From contig CANTUZ010000001.1 of assembly GCA_947846985.1 (NCBI GenBank), forward strand, positions 187,535,455 to 187,599,454: DNA of 64,000 nucleotides, written 5' to 3'. Below the pieces are notes generated by a model. The model was not told where the DNA came from. It saw nothing but the letters and a program-made list of their open reading frames with translations, and ran no database searches. This document shows, piece by piece, positions 35,005 to 49,280 of the stretch. Position 1 is the stretch's first letter, and each line of letters starts with the position of its first letter. The stretch is from Fratercula arctica. Lineage: Eukaryota > Chordata > Aves > Charadriiformes > Alcidae. The position numbers were made by a program, and so were the translations under genes.

Positions 35005-37911
35005 CATTTAAAATTATGCATCAGCTTACGTGATGTCTGGATAAAAATGCTTCTGTGACTAGAGGCAATATTCTAATATGAGAAATCAATTCTAAATATG
35101 AGAAATCAAAATAAACAGACTGTAACATACCAGCTCCAGAAACCAACTTTGCAAAAGCACATTAGTTAAGTTATTTCTACTTACATTTCATCTGGTAAAA
35201 CAAACGTTTGTCAACCCCTTCACCACTGAAAGTGTTCCCTCTGCCTTCATTCTAATAGAAATATTTCAAAAAGTCATCTATTATTGTAAGTGTGGAAGGG
35301 AAAGTAATTAAATAAAACTCGCCCTTGAGGAGGGATCCAGCAGAATTCTGCTTTGACTGAAATCAGCACCAGGCGTTTCGCACCAGGAAAGTGCAGTCAG
35401 AAAGAAAACAGGGAAAGCACAAAATTAGACAAGCAGGCCTCCCACCTGCTAATCGTCGACAGCAAAGGGATCAAGCCAGAGCAAGCCTGAAAAGAGACAT
35501 TTTTTTTCTTGCCTGTCTTCCCTGGAAATTTTGGCTGGGATTGAGCTGAGCCAGAGGCTCCAGAAACACCAGGTAGTGCTGCGGTAATGGCAATGCACCA
35601 GGTGAACCCGCTTTAATCCTGTGCTGTGCTTACCAGCGCAGCACAAAGCCGCCAGCCTTATGAATCCTATGGAGTAGATAAAATATATTCCCCCAGGGAT
35701 ATGATAGTTTTTCCTGTAACTTGCTATTTTTTGCAAGAATAAGTGAATAAGAGTGTTTTGAGCAGCCCAGTTCTCTGCGCCAGAAGCAGCGATGCTGCCC
35801 GCAGGCGAGTTTAGGCAGCACCACAGTTGTTGGAGTTTTGGAGGGGTAACAGGCAGGATAACATCGAGCTTGAGTCGGCGCTGGTTAACATCTGGCTGTT
35901 TCGTGCTGCTTCCAATATCAGGAAGCAGCCCTAGGCCTCAGCTCGCCGGCTGGGTTAAATCAAGCAGGCAGAGCCTCTGTTTTCAGAGCCGCACTAGGCA
36001 TCAGGAGCAGATTGGTGACTCTGGCACAATGTCTATTAATAAATAAAAGCATCAGGCTTTGCATTTGAATAGGCCTTTTTCTTTGGCAGATCTCAAAGTA
36101 ATTTCTAAAGAAGGGCAAACGTTATTATCTCCATTATGGAGCTGGGTTATATGACAAGCTCACAGTCAGGGACTGGGCGAGATCTTGGCTCTACAGTAAG
36201 CAACAGCTGCTCTCCTTGGTTAAATGCCACACACCAACTGTCCCCAAAGTTGTCAGGCCCTGGCCAAGTGCACAAAGCCCCTTAGCCAGATGGGCAAGAG
36301 CAAGCGCTGGAAAGCTGGTCCCATTACCCAGTTGGTTCTTGAGGTAACTAAAATTTCACAGACTTGTTCAGAATCACAAACAAGCAGTGATATTTTTTAA
36401 CATGACCTGCCTTTTATTTAGTTTCTCTTGCTTCCCCATACTCAGTTTTGAAATAATCCTCACTTGTCCTTAGGCAGGGAAACAAACTGACCTGCTGCAG
36501 GAAAAAAAAATACTCTTTTTTATTTGAAAATGTCCTGTGGGGGAAAGTTTTGAATCTGTTTCCATTTTGTGGGTTTACTTTCGGATACTTCTATCGTTCT
36601 TGGGAACATGGCATCCTTGCAGAAAGGCTATCCTACAGGTAGCCTATTTCACATGCTTGCGTCATGTTAATACCCTATATAAACATCAGAGCTGATGCTT
36701 TAGGTATTGGATCACGTTATATGTTAAACGAAGGATTTATCACAGTAATTTCTGATTCTTAGTCAAGATGTCAAGCCAGCATCTCTCCCAGATCCCTTTG
36801 CGAAATATAAATAAAAGTATTTCTAGTTAATAGTTCATTAACTTACTTTGACACATACACATTAACTTGGCCTTTTAGCCAGTGAGCCAGAGCAATGCAA
36901 ACTATGGCTCGCAAACCACGGCGCAGGGTAACGTACCTTTATGTGAGCCGCTCTGTGCATTCGTTAGCAAAGAGAAGCAAGCTGCTTCCCAGTGCAGGGG
37001 TGGTTCAAAAGTTTCACGTGCACAACACAAACGCATAGTCACAACAAAAACAGGCTCCTGCCGGTGCGCACTGGCATTCGTTACCATCTGACAGCTGCTC
37101 TGAACCAGATGGGAAACAGCCATTCCAGTTCTGCTCTAAGCCACATCCCAACACCAGCATCACCGCAGACTCCCAGGCTGGCATCTCAACTGAAAGGCAG
37201 CGGGGCAAACGGGCAAAGGAGCCAAATCCCCCCCTGCTGCCGATGCCATCCCTCCAGGAAAGGACTGAGGCATATTTGGTGTGGAAGGGAGAGAAGCAGG
37301 GAGCAGCGGGCTTTCAGATGCTGCACTTGCAAAGCTTTGACCACATTTGTTCCGTACACAGCCAATGTCTGGGTCCAGCGTTGACAATCTGGCAGCAACC
37401 GAAAGCTGTTGAGTTAGCTCAGATGTGATAAATGAGGGGGGAAAAAAAGTAACAAGTCATCACCAAAAGCAGTAGTTCCCAACCTGTGAGTCAAGCCTTC
37501 TTAGTGAGGCATGACAGCATTAAAGATAAGATATAGAAGAAAGAGCAGAGGTACTGCTGAGACTGAAGAAGAGAGAGAACTGTTAAGTTTGTTATGTTTC
37601 TTCATTCTTTTCTTCACTCACAGGTTCAAATCTCAGAGAAAAAGAACATGCTGCTTGGTGGTAAGGAAATACAGTGCTGTAGATCTCAGAAGGCAGGGAC
37701 ACCCAGGAGTCACGGGTCACGGAGTGAGGGAGGAGAGGAGGAAAAGAGAGCATAATGAAAAGCTACAGCTATGAGGCGTGCCTGAGACAGATCGGGCTTT
37801 ACTGCCCTAAAAAAAAAGTAATTTCCATATTTAGAATAGTAAAATCAGCCAAATCCAAAACCTTCTTATTAAAACACGGATTCAGCTCCACCCAAAGTCC
37901 AGTGAAATTCT

Positions 37912-37946
<35 letters not shown>

Positions 37947-40636
37947 ATTCTCAGCCCTTAAACATAAGTATTGGCAGTTGCTTCCCCCAAATTATATCGT
38001 TCTGGTACCCTGCACAAGGATAAACTGCAAGTTCATCACATATTAAAAATCCAGCTTGAACAGAGAGGTTTAGAACGTGGTAAGAGTCCACTTCTATAAA
38101 TTTTTATGTATATCAGCATCTAGATACTCATAAAAAAACCCTTTGTGTTCTATAAATGTGTGCTTCCCCAGATCCATCAAGTTACGGATTGTCTCAAGCG
38201 TATCAGAGCCAAAAAAGGGAAAGCTCATCTCCTTCCCTTTTGTTTGAATTTCAGTATCCTATTTGACTTCCAAGACCCTTTCGGTGAGTGTAAAACCAGT
38301 TCCACTGGATGATAAACAACTTGTAGTTTTGCTTAGTCCAAATCTGTGTCTGTTTTATGTCTTAACAGCTACAAAATGGCCCAAATGCACCAGGTTTTGC
38401 CTTGGATTTCTATCTTTCCTTTCACAAATACTGTGGGGGAAATAATTAAAAACTGTGTATTAATTGTTCATTGCCTGAACCCTACTGTTTTTACTCAGCA
38501 TCTTCATACTTCATTGGGGACAGCTGCTTTAAATTCCATGTCAGGCTTACCAGTGCTGTAACACTGACGTCCTGTTTGTTTGCCCAGCAATTCCAGCGCA
38601 ATACAAACATTAGCTGTTGGCCTTGCCCCTGTACTAAAAGTGATTTCATCGTTTGCAAGATAATCATCATTCACCTGTAGGATGAGATGCAAGCCTGTAA
38701 ATTCAAGGGGATTGTATTTCACTGGCTTTGGGGTTAGTCTTGCATCCACAGTTCCTCTGTTGAAGCTTCCCTCCAGGATCTACGCTGTTAAATGCCTGTG
38801 CTGTTTATAGTTCACATATTCTACTCCACTCCCTTTAATGCCTTTCATCCAGTGTGGGCCATGTCTAGACTTGAAAAACCTGCTTGCAAGGGAAATTGTG
38901 GTCATGAAACACACAAAGAGAAAGACTGCTAGGTTCACATCAGCTATTTTTGCTTTTCTGGAGTCCCCGGACTCACCTCATCAGATGAAGAGGTGAGTAA
39001 CGCTCTCCTACTACCTTAGCAAAGCAAAAACCAGCAAGCTTCAATGGCCTACTGCAAACACGTGTCCCTAGACAGCTGTCCTCCCAACTGCTTCAGGCAG
39101 CTATCGTAGGATGTGATGTCTACAGAGGGAGTCTCTAGATCTCTATTTTTATTCACTGACTACAGAAAGAGCCAAGATGATGAGCTTGGACAAGCCTGAC
39201 TTTACAATGGCTAACAACAGGTGAAATGGATCCCACCCACTAGATCCAGAGGTGTTCTTCAGTGCATTGGGAGCATGACATTGCTCCCAATCCCAGTAAA
39301 AGAGTTGCGTCAGGTGGAACACTTTTTTTTTTTTTTATAATGGTGGAACATCATCTTGAATTAATTTCAGAAAATGGAAGCCTAAAATAAATGTTCTCCA
39401 TTGGGACGCCATGCTGCCTTCCTTGCCCAATGTATGACTCCAAGAGCAGGCTGCTGAGATGAATTAACATGCAGATAGAGACATACTGCATGCAGAACAA
39501 ACCACAGCATTAGCTCATCTTTGGGTAGCACAGACAGGAACGTCCTGCACATATGAGAAGAGATGAATACATTAACCCGCTTGCATGCACACAGACACAC
39601 ACACACCTTGTTTGCACAAGAATAAATGATATTACCCTCAATATGCAAACAAATACACAAACTTACATATGGCCCAGACAGGAATGAACAATTCATATAA
39701 ATGGCCTGAATGCATACTCATACAAACAGAACACACACAGAAATTCTTTCAAATCCTAATCCTTTCAAATGCTAATAACAAAAAAAAATAAAAACCCTGT
39801 AAAAAAAAATAGCCAGTGAAATTTTCTGTGCCCTGGTGACCGATGTGACGACAGTTTGGGTCCCAGCAGGTGGAATTAGAAAAGAGAAATCAACAAATGG
39901 CATAGGAAAATGCACTTGTCGAAGGTATCGCTTTGATGCGTATCAGGCAAAATGAGACATGACAGCCATGCACTGACCGAAAACCTTGGGAGGCTTCTTC
40001 TGCCTCGGAAGTCGTAAGATCAAAAGGGGCGCTGGGATGGCAGCCCCGACAGGGTGGAGGCACCGAACAAGCATCCCCGGGCCACAGCCGGGTCACTGGG
40101 CTTGCAACCGGTGTGAAAATTATTACTTACACTGCTGGAACTCTCAGATATGGGGGCTAGAGACATCAAGTACCAGGCAGAAAAAAAAAAAAAAAAAAAA
40201 TTGAAAAATCATATATTACACACCCACAACTCCTGGGGCAGGTGCAGGCGTTCGGCTCCCCACTGCTGGGGGGAGCTTGGCTCCCGCAGCCCCTGTAAGG
40301 GGAGCGGAGGGGCAGGGGACGATGAAATCAGGGGTGATAAAATCAGAGAGCGAAGCTGTGCACAACAATCTCTGCTGCCAATTGACTTTCCCCTGGAAAA
40401 TATGCACACTCTGGGAAGAGCAGGCAGCAGAGCTGCTGTGCTCTCCAGAAGGATGCTTGTCCTTGGGCGGTACTGCTGCAGGGAACGCAGCGGGGTCCCT
40501 GAGAGGGCGTCCTCAAAGATGTAGGAAAAGACCATGTCTGACAAGACGGGTGACCACAGCAAGCTGTATTCATGGATAACGATTGCATTCAAAAGTTAGA
40601 CGTGGAGAAAGTGCTGCAAGCCAGCATTAATTCAGG
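35005..40636. other. Intergenic DNA
   Basis: No gene recognised. It contains a small two-copy repeat of a block including TATGAGAAATCAA (about 35077-35109), a 32-base A run (37913-37944), a T run near 39325-39339, a second A run (40181-40200) and a moderately GC-rich stretch (about 40230-40330). Confidence 0.65.
37906..37953. repeat. A32 run flanked by direct repeats AATTCTCA
   Basis: AATTCTCA at 37906-37913 and again at 37946-37953 flank an uninterrupted run of 32 A. This arrangement could be an insertion of little more than a poly(A) tail with a short target-site duplication, or slippage after a local duplication. Confidence 0.8.
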
Positions 40637-40832
40637 TATCTGAGGGTGGTGAAACACTGGAACAGGTTGCCCAGAGAGGTGGCAGATGCCCCATCCCTGG
40701 AAACATTCAAGGTCCCGTTGGAGAGGGTTCTGAGCAACCTGATCTAGTTGCAGATATCTCTGATCATTGCAGGAAGATTGGAGTAGATGACCTTTAAGGA
40801 TCCTTCCAACCCAAACCATTCTATGATTCTGT
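40637..40832 (+). mobile_element. CR1 LINE 3' fragment, about 200 bp, diverged
   Basis: Contains CTGAGGGTGGTGAAACACTGG, GGAACAGGTTGCCCAGAGAG, CTTCCAACCCAAACC and the end ATTCTATGATTCTG. Substitutions through the middle (for example CAGATATCTCTGATCATTGC in place of the usual GTCCCTGCCCATGGC) indicate an older copy. Confidence 0.92.
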
Positions 40833-43800
40833 ATGGGAAAACATCTGGACCCCACCAAATAACCATGAATGGGATTTCTAGGCCCAGAACAAGGAAGACT
40901 TAAGGCGATTTATCGAGGAGAAAGTGACAGATGTTTGTGGACTGAAAAACAATGGAGAAGTAATATTTTCCACATCAATAATAAAGACCTTTTACTCTGT
41001 GCTTTTACCTGAGCAGATCAATACAGGTTACAAATGTTCCGGATAAAGCAATATATTCTAGCCTAAGTTCACTGCTCAAAATGCCAAGAGTTTAGGCAGA
41101 GAGCCAGGTTTAATAATAACGAAATAGAAGCCATGGTTTGACTAAATCATTCTTTTGGATTTCTAGACGACATTATAAAGTGTTAGTGGCTACAGTAAAG
41201 AGCAAGTCAGGGGCATGATTCATGGCTGTTTTACTGCAGTTGTACACTGGCTGAACATCCCTGGACTCAATAAACACCGCAGGGAATCAGACATGAAAGC
41301 TGTCAAGAGAAAGGAAACACAAAATGCAATGATCGTTATCACTAATCTGACTACTATTGTAATACACAGATCCTGAAACCACGATGAAGGATCTTTGTGT
41401 GTCAGACACATCGCTACCAGTCTTGAGATTTGGTTGCGATTTTTGTTTTCCTTGCCGTTCTTCCTTAACCTCCCTGGTCCTCAAATCATATGATTAAATA
41501 AAAACTGGCAGGTTTGTGTTGTTGGGGTTTTTTTTAAAAGGGAATTTCTGGCCCTCACGGGGCTGCTGGCAAAACCTGAGTTATGAAGTTTCAAACTGCA
41601 AGAGACAAATAAAAAGAAACTGTGGTTTTATTGTCACTGTTTTCAAATGCTTCTGATTTTAAGCTACTGTAATCCTGGAAGGCCTTGACATATAATTTTG
41701 TGGAGCCTGGAGCACTCACTGACCTGTCATTTGTGTGGTCAAGATTTAATATTACAGAGTTAGGTATTGCCTGTTAGATTCCGAAACAGTTAAAGTTAAG
41801 GTAGCGTGACCTAAATAAAGGTAGCAGAGGTCAACACGGAAAATAACAAGACAAACCAGTAGCACAGATCTACCTTGATTTAAAACCTCACTTTGCCGGA
41901 TTTATTGCTGAGGCCATTAACCGCTATGCCCAACTACAAAAACTAATGAGACCATTAAGGGGAAAACTGAGGAAAGACAGAGACGACTTGACTTTTTTTG
42001 TAACTTACTGCTTGTAACTAGATTGTTAAATTGTTAACATTGCCATTTAGTACGCATTTACTGGATTTAGGTAACCTTGTTGCCCGGACTTTGGAGCTAT
42101 TAATACAGCGTAATGGAGGGACCTCCTAGTTAACACAGCAGATAGCTCAGTCTACTGGGAAGAAATAAGAGCCTGATTCTTTTGATAAGAATCATGCTAA
42201 AGGCCATGATTTCCATGTTGAAAGAAATTGTAGGAAACGTTTGGCTAATTAAATTCAGATCAGTGAGCTATCAGCAGACAGTTTGGGAAGTCTCTTGTTG
42301 TTAAGTGTAAAACACATTTGACAAATAGCTGTCATCAGCAGTGATTCACGATGCAGTCTGCAGCTTTCGACCAGCCCCTTTGCTCACATCATCCTCAGCT
42401 TCCCAAGGTATAAGATTTTCTGCGATATCATGAAACAGTTCAATGCAAATTGCAGTTTCCAGGATGGGTTCATGCTTAGAGGCTTTTCGCTGATGTTGTC
42501 TGTCAGAGGTTTGCTTGGGACACCAGCAGCCGGGGGCCCTGAAGACTGGATGGAAATTCTGCAGGTGCTTTAAGAGCCGGGTGATCCTAAAAAGACTTGC
42601 AAAATGGGTGCCACAGAGGGTAAACACTGACCTAATGTTGATTCAGATCCTGAAGTTTTCCTTTTGATCGTCACATTCAGTTACACAATCAGAGATCTGC
42701 TCAGTGCAAACACTGTACACTCAGCGGACACATTTCTAGGTGTGTGTGAATCGCCATCAGTATTCTCACATGAGGCTAGATATCAGTTTTGATATCTTCT
42801 TATCTATTTTTCAGGTGAACTTTAAAGCCAGTCTTCAGTCCAAAGCTATGCCTGTACGCTTCGGATGAGATTCATTTCAGACTCGCTGGCAGCAAAAAGT
42901 GACAGTAAGTAGCTCTGTGCTGGGTTTGCTCTTTTGTTGATTAGTTAGCAGTGAGATTTGGAAATGCTACAGTGGAGCTTCCAAATCATCGGGTATGTAA
43001 TGCCTCTTTTCAACTAAGCAAAAATGGGGGCTTGTGCTATAAAGATAAAATGATTATAGAAGAACTTGACACAAAAATGCAGCTGTTGAAGAGTGAAGGA
43101 GAAGGCATGGACCTGTGGCAAACTTTCTCTAGCACATCCAAGCATGCACGCTTGTTCAGAAGACTGCAATTTAGATGGCTGGTCACCAGCGTAGCCAGCA
43201 GTGTATGATAGGGCTGGGTGATGCTGGAAGCTGTGTAGCTCTCTGTGTTCCTCCACACAGGCAAATCAATCAGTGCTATTCTGGTTGTTAAGGGAGAGCA
43301 ATGCATCTAATAAAACCAAAATCTTGCCTGTACAATTTAAACCCCATATGGAACAGGCCTGTTCCATCAGCAAGGTGGTTCTGATCTTGCTGGCAGGCCC
43401 AGCCAGAAAAACATGAGCTTGCGGATTGCCAACAGGAAAGCTATCAGAAGTAATATTACTTGGTGGCTTTCTGTGTTTGAGAAGAATGAAGTTCCCTGCC
43501 CTTTTTAAGTATACCAGTGAGAAAGATCTGGCATCTGCTAGCAGTGAATGCATTTGTCAGACATATTCACACTACAGCTCCCTTTATTTGAAGAAGTGAC
43601 CCCTAAATTCTTGTCTCAATGGCATAAAGGTGTTGTTTGTTTCCTCTATGGCGTATGGGCAGAATAGCATTGGAATGGCCAGGCTTTGTCAGACGCTCAG
43701 AAGACATCCTCCCTGGATCTTCTCTACAATGAGCTTTTTACTTTTGGTCCTTGAGCTGCAGAGAAGATAAGAGGTGACAGGAGCAGCTGTCACTTTCGGT

Positions 43801-46300
43801 TGACAGTGCTTTGCCAGGTCAGCGCCTTCCAGCTCACGGGGGAGTGCTCAGGCTCTGCGGGTGCCCTGGGCAAAGTCGAGGCCCTTCGATGTCTCATTCC
43901 ATCTCTTCAGGAGAGCAGGGTCCAGCTGCTCTGGTGGAGATTTTGCTGCATCTGGATCAACATTCGCATACTTCTAAGGGTACTTCCACCTCCAGGTGTC
44001 AGTGGGAACTGCAGGCCTCCTGTAGCCAAAGGGAGCGTGTTTCACTGCAGTTGTGCCATGGCTGTGTTACAAGGGTCAACAACGTGGTCATAGCTTCTGG
44101 GACATGCACATCGTATTTTTAACTTCTGTTATACACCATCCAGTGTTGTTTTGCTGTTGATACAGTTGGCAGACCTTCAAAAAGTGTTGTGCAAAATGGA
44201 AAGCTTGCAAGAAAAGTTTCTTTCCGTGTTCACAGGGCTTGCAAAAGAACATTTTGCTTCTGTGTTTCATTAAAAGTCAAAGGTCCAGAAAGTAGCTGGA
44301 TAAAATAGCTGGGGAAAGCCTTACGCACTTTAGAGATAAGAGCAGAAGAACTTTTGAGAGAAGGGCCACTCTCCGATTTACTTACCAGCTGTACCCCCAT
44401 AGCTGACCACGGAGGAGCCGGCTGTTTGATCCCTAGTAGTTCACAGGTCCTAAGTTTGTAGATGTCCCTCATGGTCAGTTACCTTCTTCTGGTCATTGTA
44501 GTAGAGATTCAATCTCTACAAACACAGTTTTCAATCTCTCCAGGAAAAAAGGTATTTCTAGGCCCACATTTTTAAATTTCATAGCATTCAGTTGGTCAGC
44601 GGCAAAGAAAGTGGCCTCAATACTTTTCATAAAGCAGCAACATCAATGTTATTTATTCCCTTCAGAATTCTTGAAAGCTGTTGCAGGTTAACAGGTAACA
44701 GACTTGTACATTAAGTTAGAAAAACTACGGTCAGCCTGGACAGGGTAACATTTTATCAGCTCGCTTCCAGTGGATATCAAGCACCTATGTTTAAAACTGA
44801 TTTTTTTATCTTTTAAGCATGTATAACTTGTGGCTGTATAGTAACCCTGTTAATCTGGGCCTGCTTGCCTTCTTAAAGAGCCAAGATTTTTTTTTTCCCA
44901 AGCACTTAATGAAGGAAACATCACTCAGCAGTCAAGATGTTCTTTCTGCCACACAATATCCTCTGCTACCTTGCTGATCATCTCCTTCCTACTGCAAAAA
45001 CTGATTATGTGTAACTGAAGAAAAGCCATAATGAAATGTTTTATTTACATCTGAACGGGAGCCTTGGAGCTCCTAAATTTGGTGCCTGTGTTTGCAGGCT
45101 GTCTTTCCTAGGCACCCTGCCGTGGGGAGAAGGGCTCCACTGGAGGACAATGCAAGGAGCCCAAGCTGAACTTCCCTTCTCAGATGCTGGGTCCCTTACC
45201 TGCACCCAACAAACCCTCCTCAAAAAAGGTATTTTTAAGAATGGGGGTTCAAAGTTAAATAGCCTCAAGAATCACCAGCAAGATTCGGTATTTTTTCCAT
45301 TGGAAGCAAAGTTTCAGATAAATCAAAATACTCTGCAGCAACTTTCTAATTTCATTGGAATTGTAAATTAAAAAGCTAGCTGCAAATTAATTTCTGCAGT
45401 GTTGAAACAATTCGCTGTTATAATTTCAGATTTTCTGCTTCATATAACATGCATTCTCAAATGTTTCACTATGATCAGTTAACTAAAAATATAGGAATTC
45501 CTGCAGAGCAGGACTTTGCTTTTCCAGCCTGCTTTAGGGCTGGCTCTGAAAATGTGTAGGTTAGAGAGGAAATCTTTGCACAGATCCCTCTTTCCAGAAG
45601 GCGCTTCTTCAGGGAACCTTGTGTAAACAAAAGTAACATCTACTAGGCAGTCCCACGACTGAAAACAGAGAAAAAAGACCTGGAAGATAGTACATAATAA
45701 AATGTTTTGTGTATTTATTAAACCCTGGTAACCATAATTCCACCAATTTTGGATGGAGTGGTTTAAACTTTATCTGAGCACATGCAGTCTGTACCTCATG
45801 CCCAGCTTTGGAGAACTGAGCATCCTCCATGAGGCGTTAAGCACCACCCTCAGGGATCCTTTTCAAGAGAAGTTGAGGGCATCCTGGAAAAAAAACGCTT
45901 GGACCTGTCTGGGAGAGACCTCACCTTTGAAAACGCAGATGCTTCTTTGGGAAACTTAAGTAATGTAGGAAACCTTTTGAATCTCCATGATTCAGAAGAG
46001 GACAAACTCTAGCTCCTGTCTGTGTTTGCGCATTGGTAATTAGGCTGGCTTTTCGTTGCCTCCTGAGGGAGTTTTTGTGTGTCAGGGCACATCTGCCAGG
46101 CTGCACCCTGCCCTCACACCACAGCCTGGTGTCCCACACTGTTCTGGTCCCAGCTGAGCCACCCAGAGATGCTGTGGGAGGTGAGAATAAGGCCTGATGC
46201 TTCTGGTCAGCACCTGGTTCATATAGATGCATCTGGCCCATTTCAGAAGTCACTGGAAATAGGCAATAACCCTCTTATTTGGGGCTGAAGAGAGAAGAAA
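40833..46300. other. Intergenic DNA
   Basis: No gene, RNA or repeat family recognised. The stretch 41640-42130 is compositionally even and free of simple repeats and contains oppositely oriented TGACC and AGGTCA half-sites (about 41809-41833), so it is a possible conserved non-coding element; this is unverified. Confidence 0.55.
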
Positions 46301-46379
46301 ATCCAGGCTTTATTGCTGGGAAAGGTTTCTATCACGGGGAGGGGGGGAAGGTGGCTTGTAAGTGAACGGCTGCTCTCTC

Positions 46380-46870
46380 AGAAATTATTAAATTATTGTG
46401 GAAAGCTGCTGGCCGCACTGTGTACTGAGACGGATAACAATCAGAGTCAGAGCTGGGATATGTCATAAAGAATTTAATTACAAAATCTCTGACTTTCAGT
46501 GTCAGAATTTTGATTGGCTTGTCAATGGAAAAAAATAATGTTATTGCTGTAGGATTAATGTTGTTTTAATTAGAAATAATGCTTTAATTAAAAATGATGA
46601 TAAATTTCTCATTGTAAAGGTGCCATGATTGTTATACTTCATCAAAATATTTGTGTTTGAAAGCGAATAATATTATAATAATACCTGTTTTTTACCTTTT
46701 ATCAGTAGATCTCATTAGTGTGACCCACTATGAATAGGATGATCTTACAAAAGCATTTGAAAGTGTTTATGAAACGTTAATGAGTTCTGTCCACAACCCT
46801 TCAGGGGAGAAATGTGCTCTTATAACAATTTAACAGTTGGATAAACTAAGGCAGGTGGTTTATGCAAATT
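46380..46870. promoter_or_regulatory. Candidate AT-rich enhancer with clustered homeodomain motifs
   Basis: TAATTA-type cores recur: TTTAATTAC near 46471, TTTAATTAG at about 46565 and TTTAATTAAAA at about 46583, with ATGCAAAT (POU octamer) at 46862-46869. The stretch has no simple repeat. Such clusters are common in deeply conserved non-coding elements, but conservation was not tested here. Confidence 0.35.
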
Positions 46871-49280
46871 ATTAGAGGTCAACACAGAAAAATAGCACCT
46901 CTTGCATCTCAAATGCTCTTGTCTTCAACGAACAGCTTCCACACTCTTTCTGTGTATATTTATTTTATTTAATTACAGTTTAAAAGACTCTTCTAAAAGG
47001 CTGCTGCCATAGCTGCAGGCAAGGTAGTATCTGGAAAAATACACAATAATACCCTGATTAAATATGAATACAGGCAAAATACGAGGCAGGCATCATGAGA
47101 AGCCCATCTTCAGAGCCACTGGAGGTGCGACATAGGTTTTAAAGCAGAAAGGTGAATTAGCTGGTGGTAAAAAGAAACTTCAGTTCCACGTGCGCCGCCT
47201 TATTTCATCCCATATTCCTCCTTTTTTTGTTTGTATTAAAAAAACTCAACGTGTCAATGGAAAAGAATAGTCTGTCACCCGAGCTTAAAATGGGAGTGGG
47301 TTAGTGATAATCTGCTGCCCCATCTATTGCATCTGGAATCCGATTATAAATCAGAGCCAGGGGCAGTTATCCCATTTCGCTGTTGTACAACAATACGGGT
47401 AGAAAGGTTTTTCAGTTTATTATTTTTTTAATAAATAGGAAGAGAAGAGGTGGAGCATGGGCATGCCTACATGTTTATCTAATGGGAAAAAACCCTCCCC
47501 GCGGAGCCACTCATTGGAGCGCTGTCACTCGGGGCAGGGACGTGGAGGGGACGCGGTGGACAAGGTCCTCTGCTGAGCGGCACCACTGCTCCTCCTGGGC
47601 TTTCTGAGAGCATCCCTGTGCCTGGCAGCTTGTTGAATGCTTTGTACAATACCCATGATGGAAACGTAAAGTCTCTTCTGATCTGTAAATGAAGTTACAT
47701 CCTCGGAGCCACCATTTAAGCTGAGCTAACAAGCTGCACTGATACTGGCCGGTTTGTAAACGTGTTGAAGAGCCGTATGACAAGCAGGAGTGATGATATT
47801 TCTGAAAGATTGTCACAACACTACTTATTTAATACTGTACTGAAGTCAAAGACGCTTGCCCGTGCCTGTTTCTATCACTGATGCAGCATACTAAATACTG
47901 AGTACTGGCTGGATTGCGAGCAGCTGAAAGTAAAAATTAATTTATGCCTCGGGCACTAAAATAGGAGTCTAGTAAGAAAATCTTGCTGATATTTTGTTGA
48001 ATATTCAGTCATGCTACATAACCAGCAAGTGATTAAAAAGATAAATACTGTTCAATTATAGTCTTGGTAGTTATGTTTTCTGGTTATTTTTAAATCTACC
48101 TTAGGAGTGAAGATACTTTAAATCTACCTTAGGAGTGAAGATACCTGATTTTTAAAATACAGTTCAATTAAACATAAATTGATAAATTTCAGTCTTCAAG
48201 AAGCTTTAGGTAATTGTTTGGAGAAGATGAAATAAACATGTAAAATACCTAGAGGTTTGCCATCACTGCAGTCCTTTTCTCCGGGAAGCGAAAATCAACA
48301 TTGATATCTGTGTTGGACACAACAGGCTAATAAATGAAAACCATGCGAAAGGTTCATTTGTTCTCCAAACCGCGTCTGCAAGGAAACGGCATTTTTTATT
48401 CAGAAGGCGCCCATGATCCATTTAGTAGATGGTTCCCTGCTTATTTTCTAATCACAATATGCTTTTACTACTCGCTGCTCCACGTGGTTCTGCAGAACCA
48501 TTATAGGCCCCTACAGGGACACTCCACTGCATCTGCTCCTGGTGCTGCAGGAGCCGCAGTGTTGCCAGACAGGTTGCACAGGCAGAACCCATACAGCTGA
48601 CGTGAGTCAGGGAGAACCAAACTTGAGTTGCCCATGCAGATAAAGGTCTTCAAAAGAAAACAGCATCTTTGAACCTGAGATCTGATCACACCCCAAAGAC
48701 TTTTGCAAGCACAGGAGCTAACGCCGCAGTTCGAATGCTCGCATTTCAGAGTAGGACATGCCAGTTCGGTTATCTCCCCTCTGCCAATCCCTTGTATCAA
48801 AGGTAGATCTTACATGATACAGTCAGGTGTAACAAAGGAAGCCAGACTGACTGCGTGATAGGTAAACTAACAAACAGGTTTGCCTATCAGATTAGCGATC
48901 AAAATGAATATTGTAGAAGAGCAGCCTCCAGAAATAACCTGAAGGCATGGCAGATAATTTGTCCTGGACACAATATAATTACATAATACCACGATGAGAA
49001 AGACAATTGTTGCATTAAAATTATCCTGGCAGATGTAGATTTGTTTGCTACGGTAGCTTTATTAAAGCAATCAGAAAATAATACACCAAGTCATCTTGAA
49101 AGCCCGTAGCCCAATTTGGCCATGACTTTCATCCCGTTGACATCAAAGGAGTCAGCCAGTGAATCGTGGCTGCTCCATCAGTCTCACAGGAGCAGGAGAA
49201 GGGGGAGACAAAAGACATAAGGTATCTTGGAAGACACAGTGGTTTGTTTTTAGGATAAAATCAACTAACATTATGAAAAC
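46871..49280. other. Intergenic DNA
   Basis: No gene recognised. A stretch at 47030-47400 looks unique and contains CCACGTGCG (E-box/HIF-like) near 47186. A 28-bp tandem duplication at 48091-48146 is listed separately. Confidence 0.55.
48091..48146. repeat. Two-copy 28-bp tandem duplication
   Basis: Two adjacent copies beginning TAAATCTACCTTAGGAGTG, at 48091-48118 and 48119-48146, almost identical, which suggests a recent event. Confidence 0.93.

Noticed and set aside
37621..37632. GGTTCAAATCT as a tRNA/SINE B box
   Set aside because: No A box at the proper distance upstream and no cloverleaf fold.
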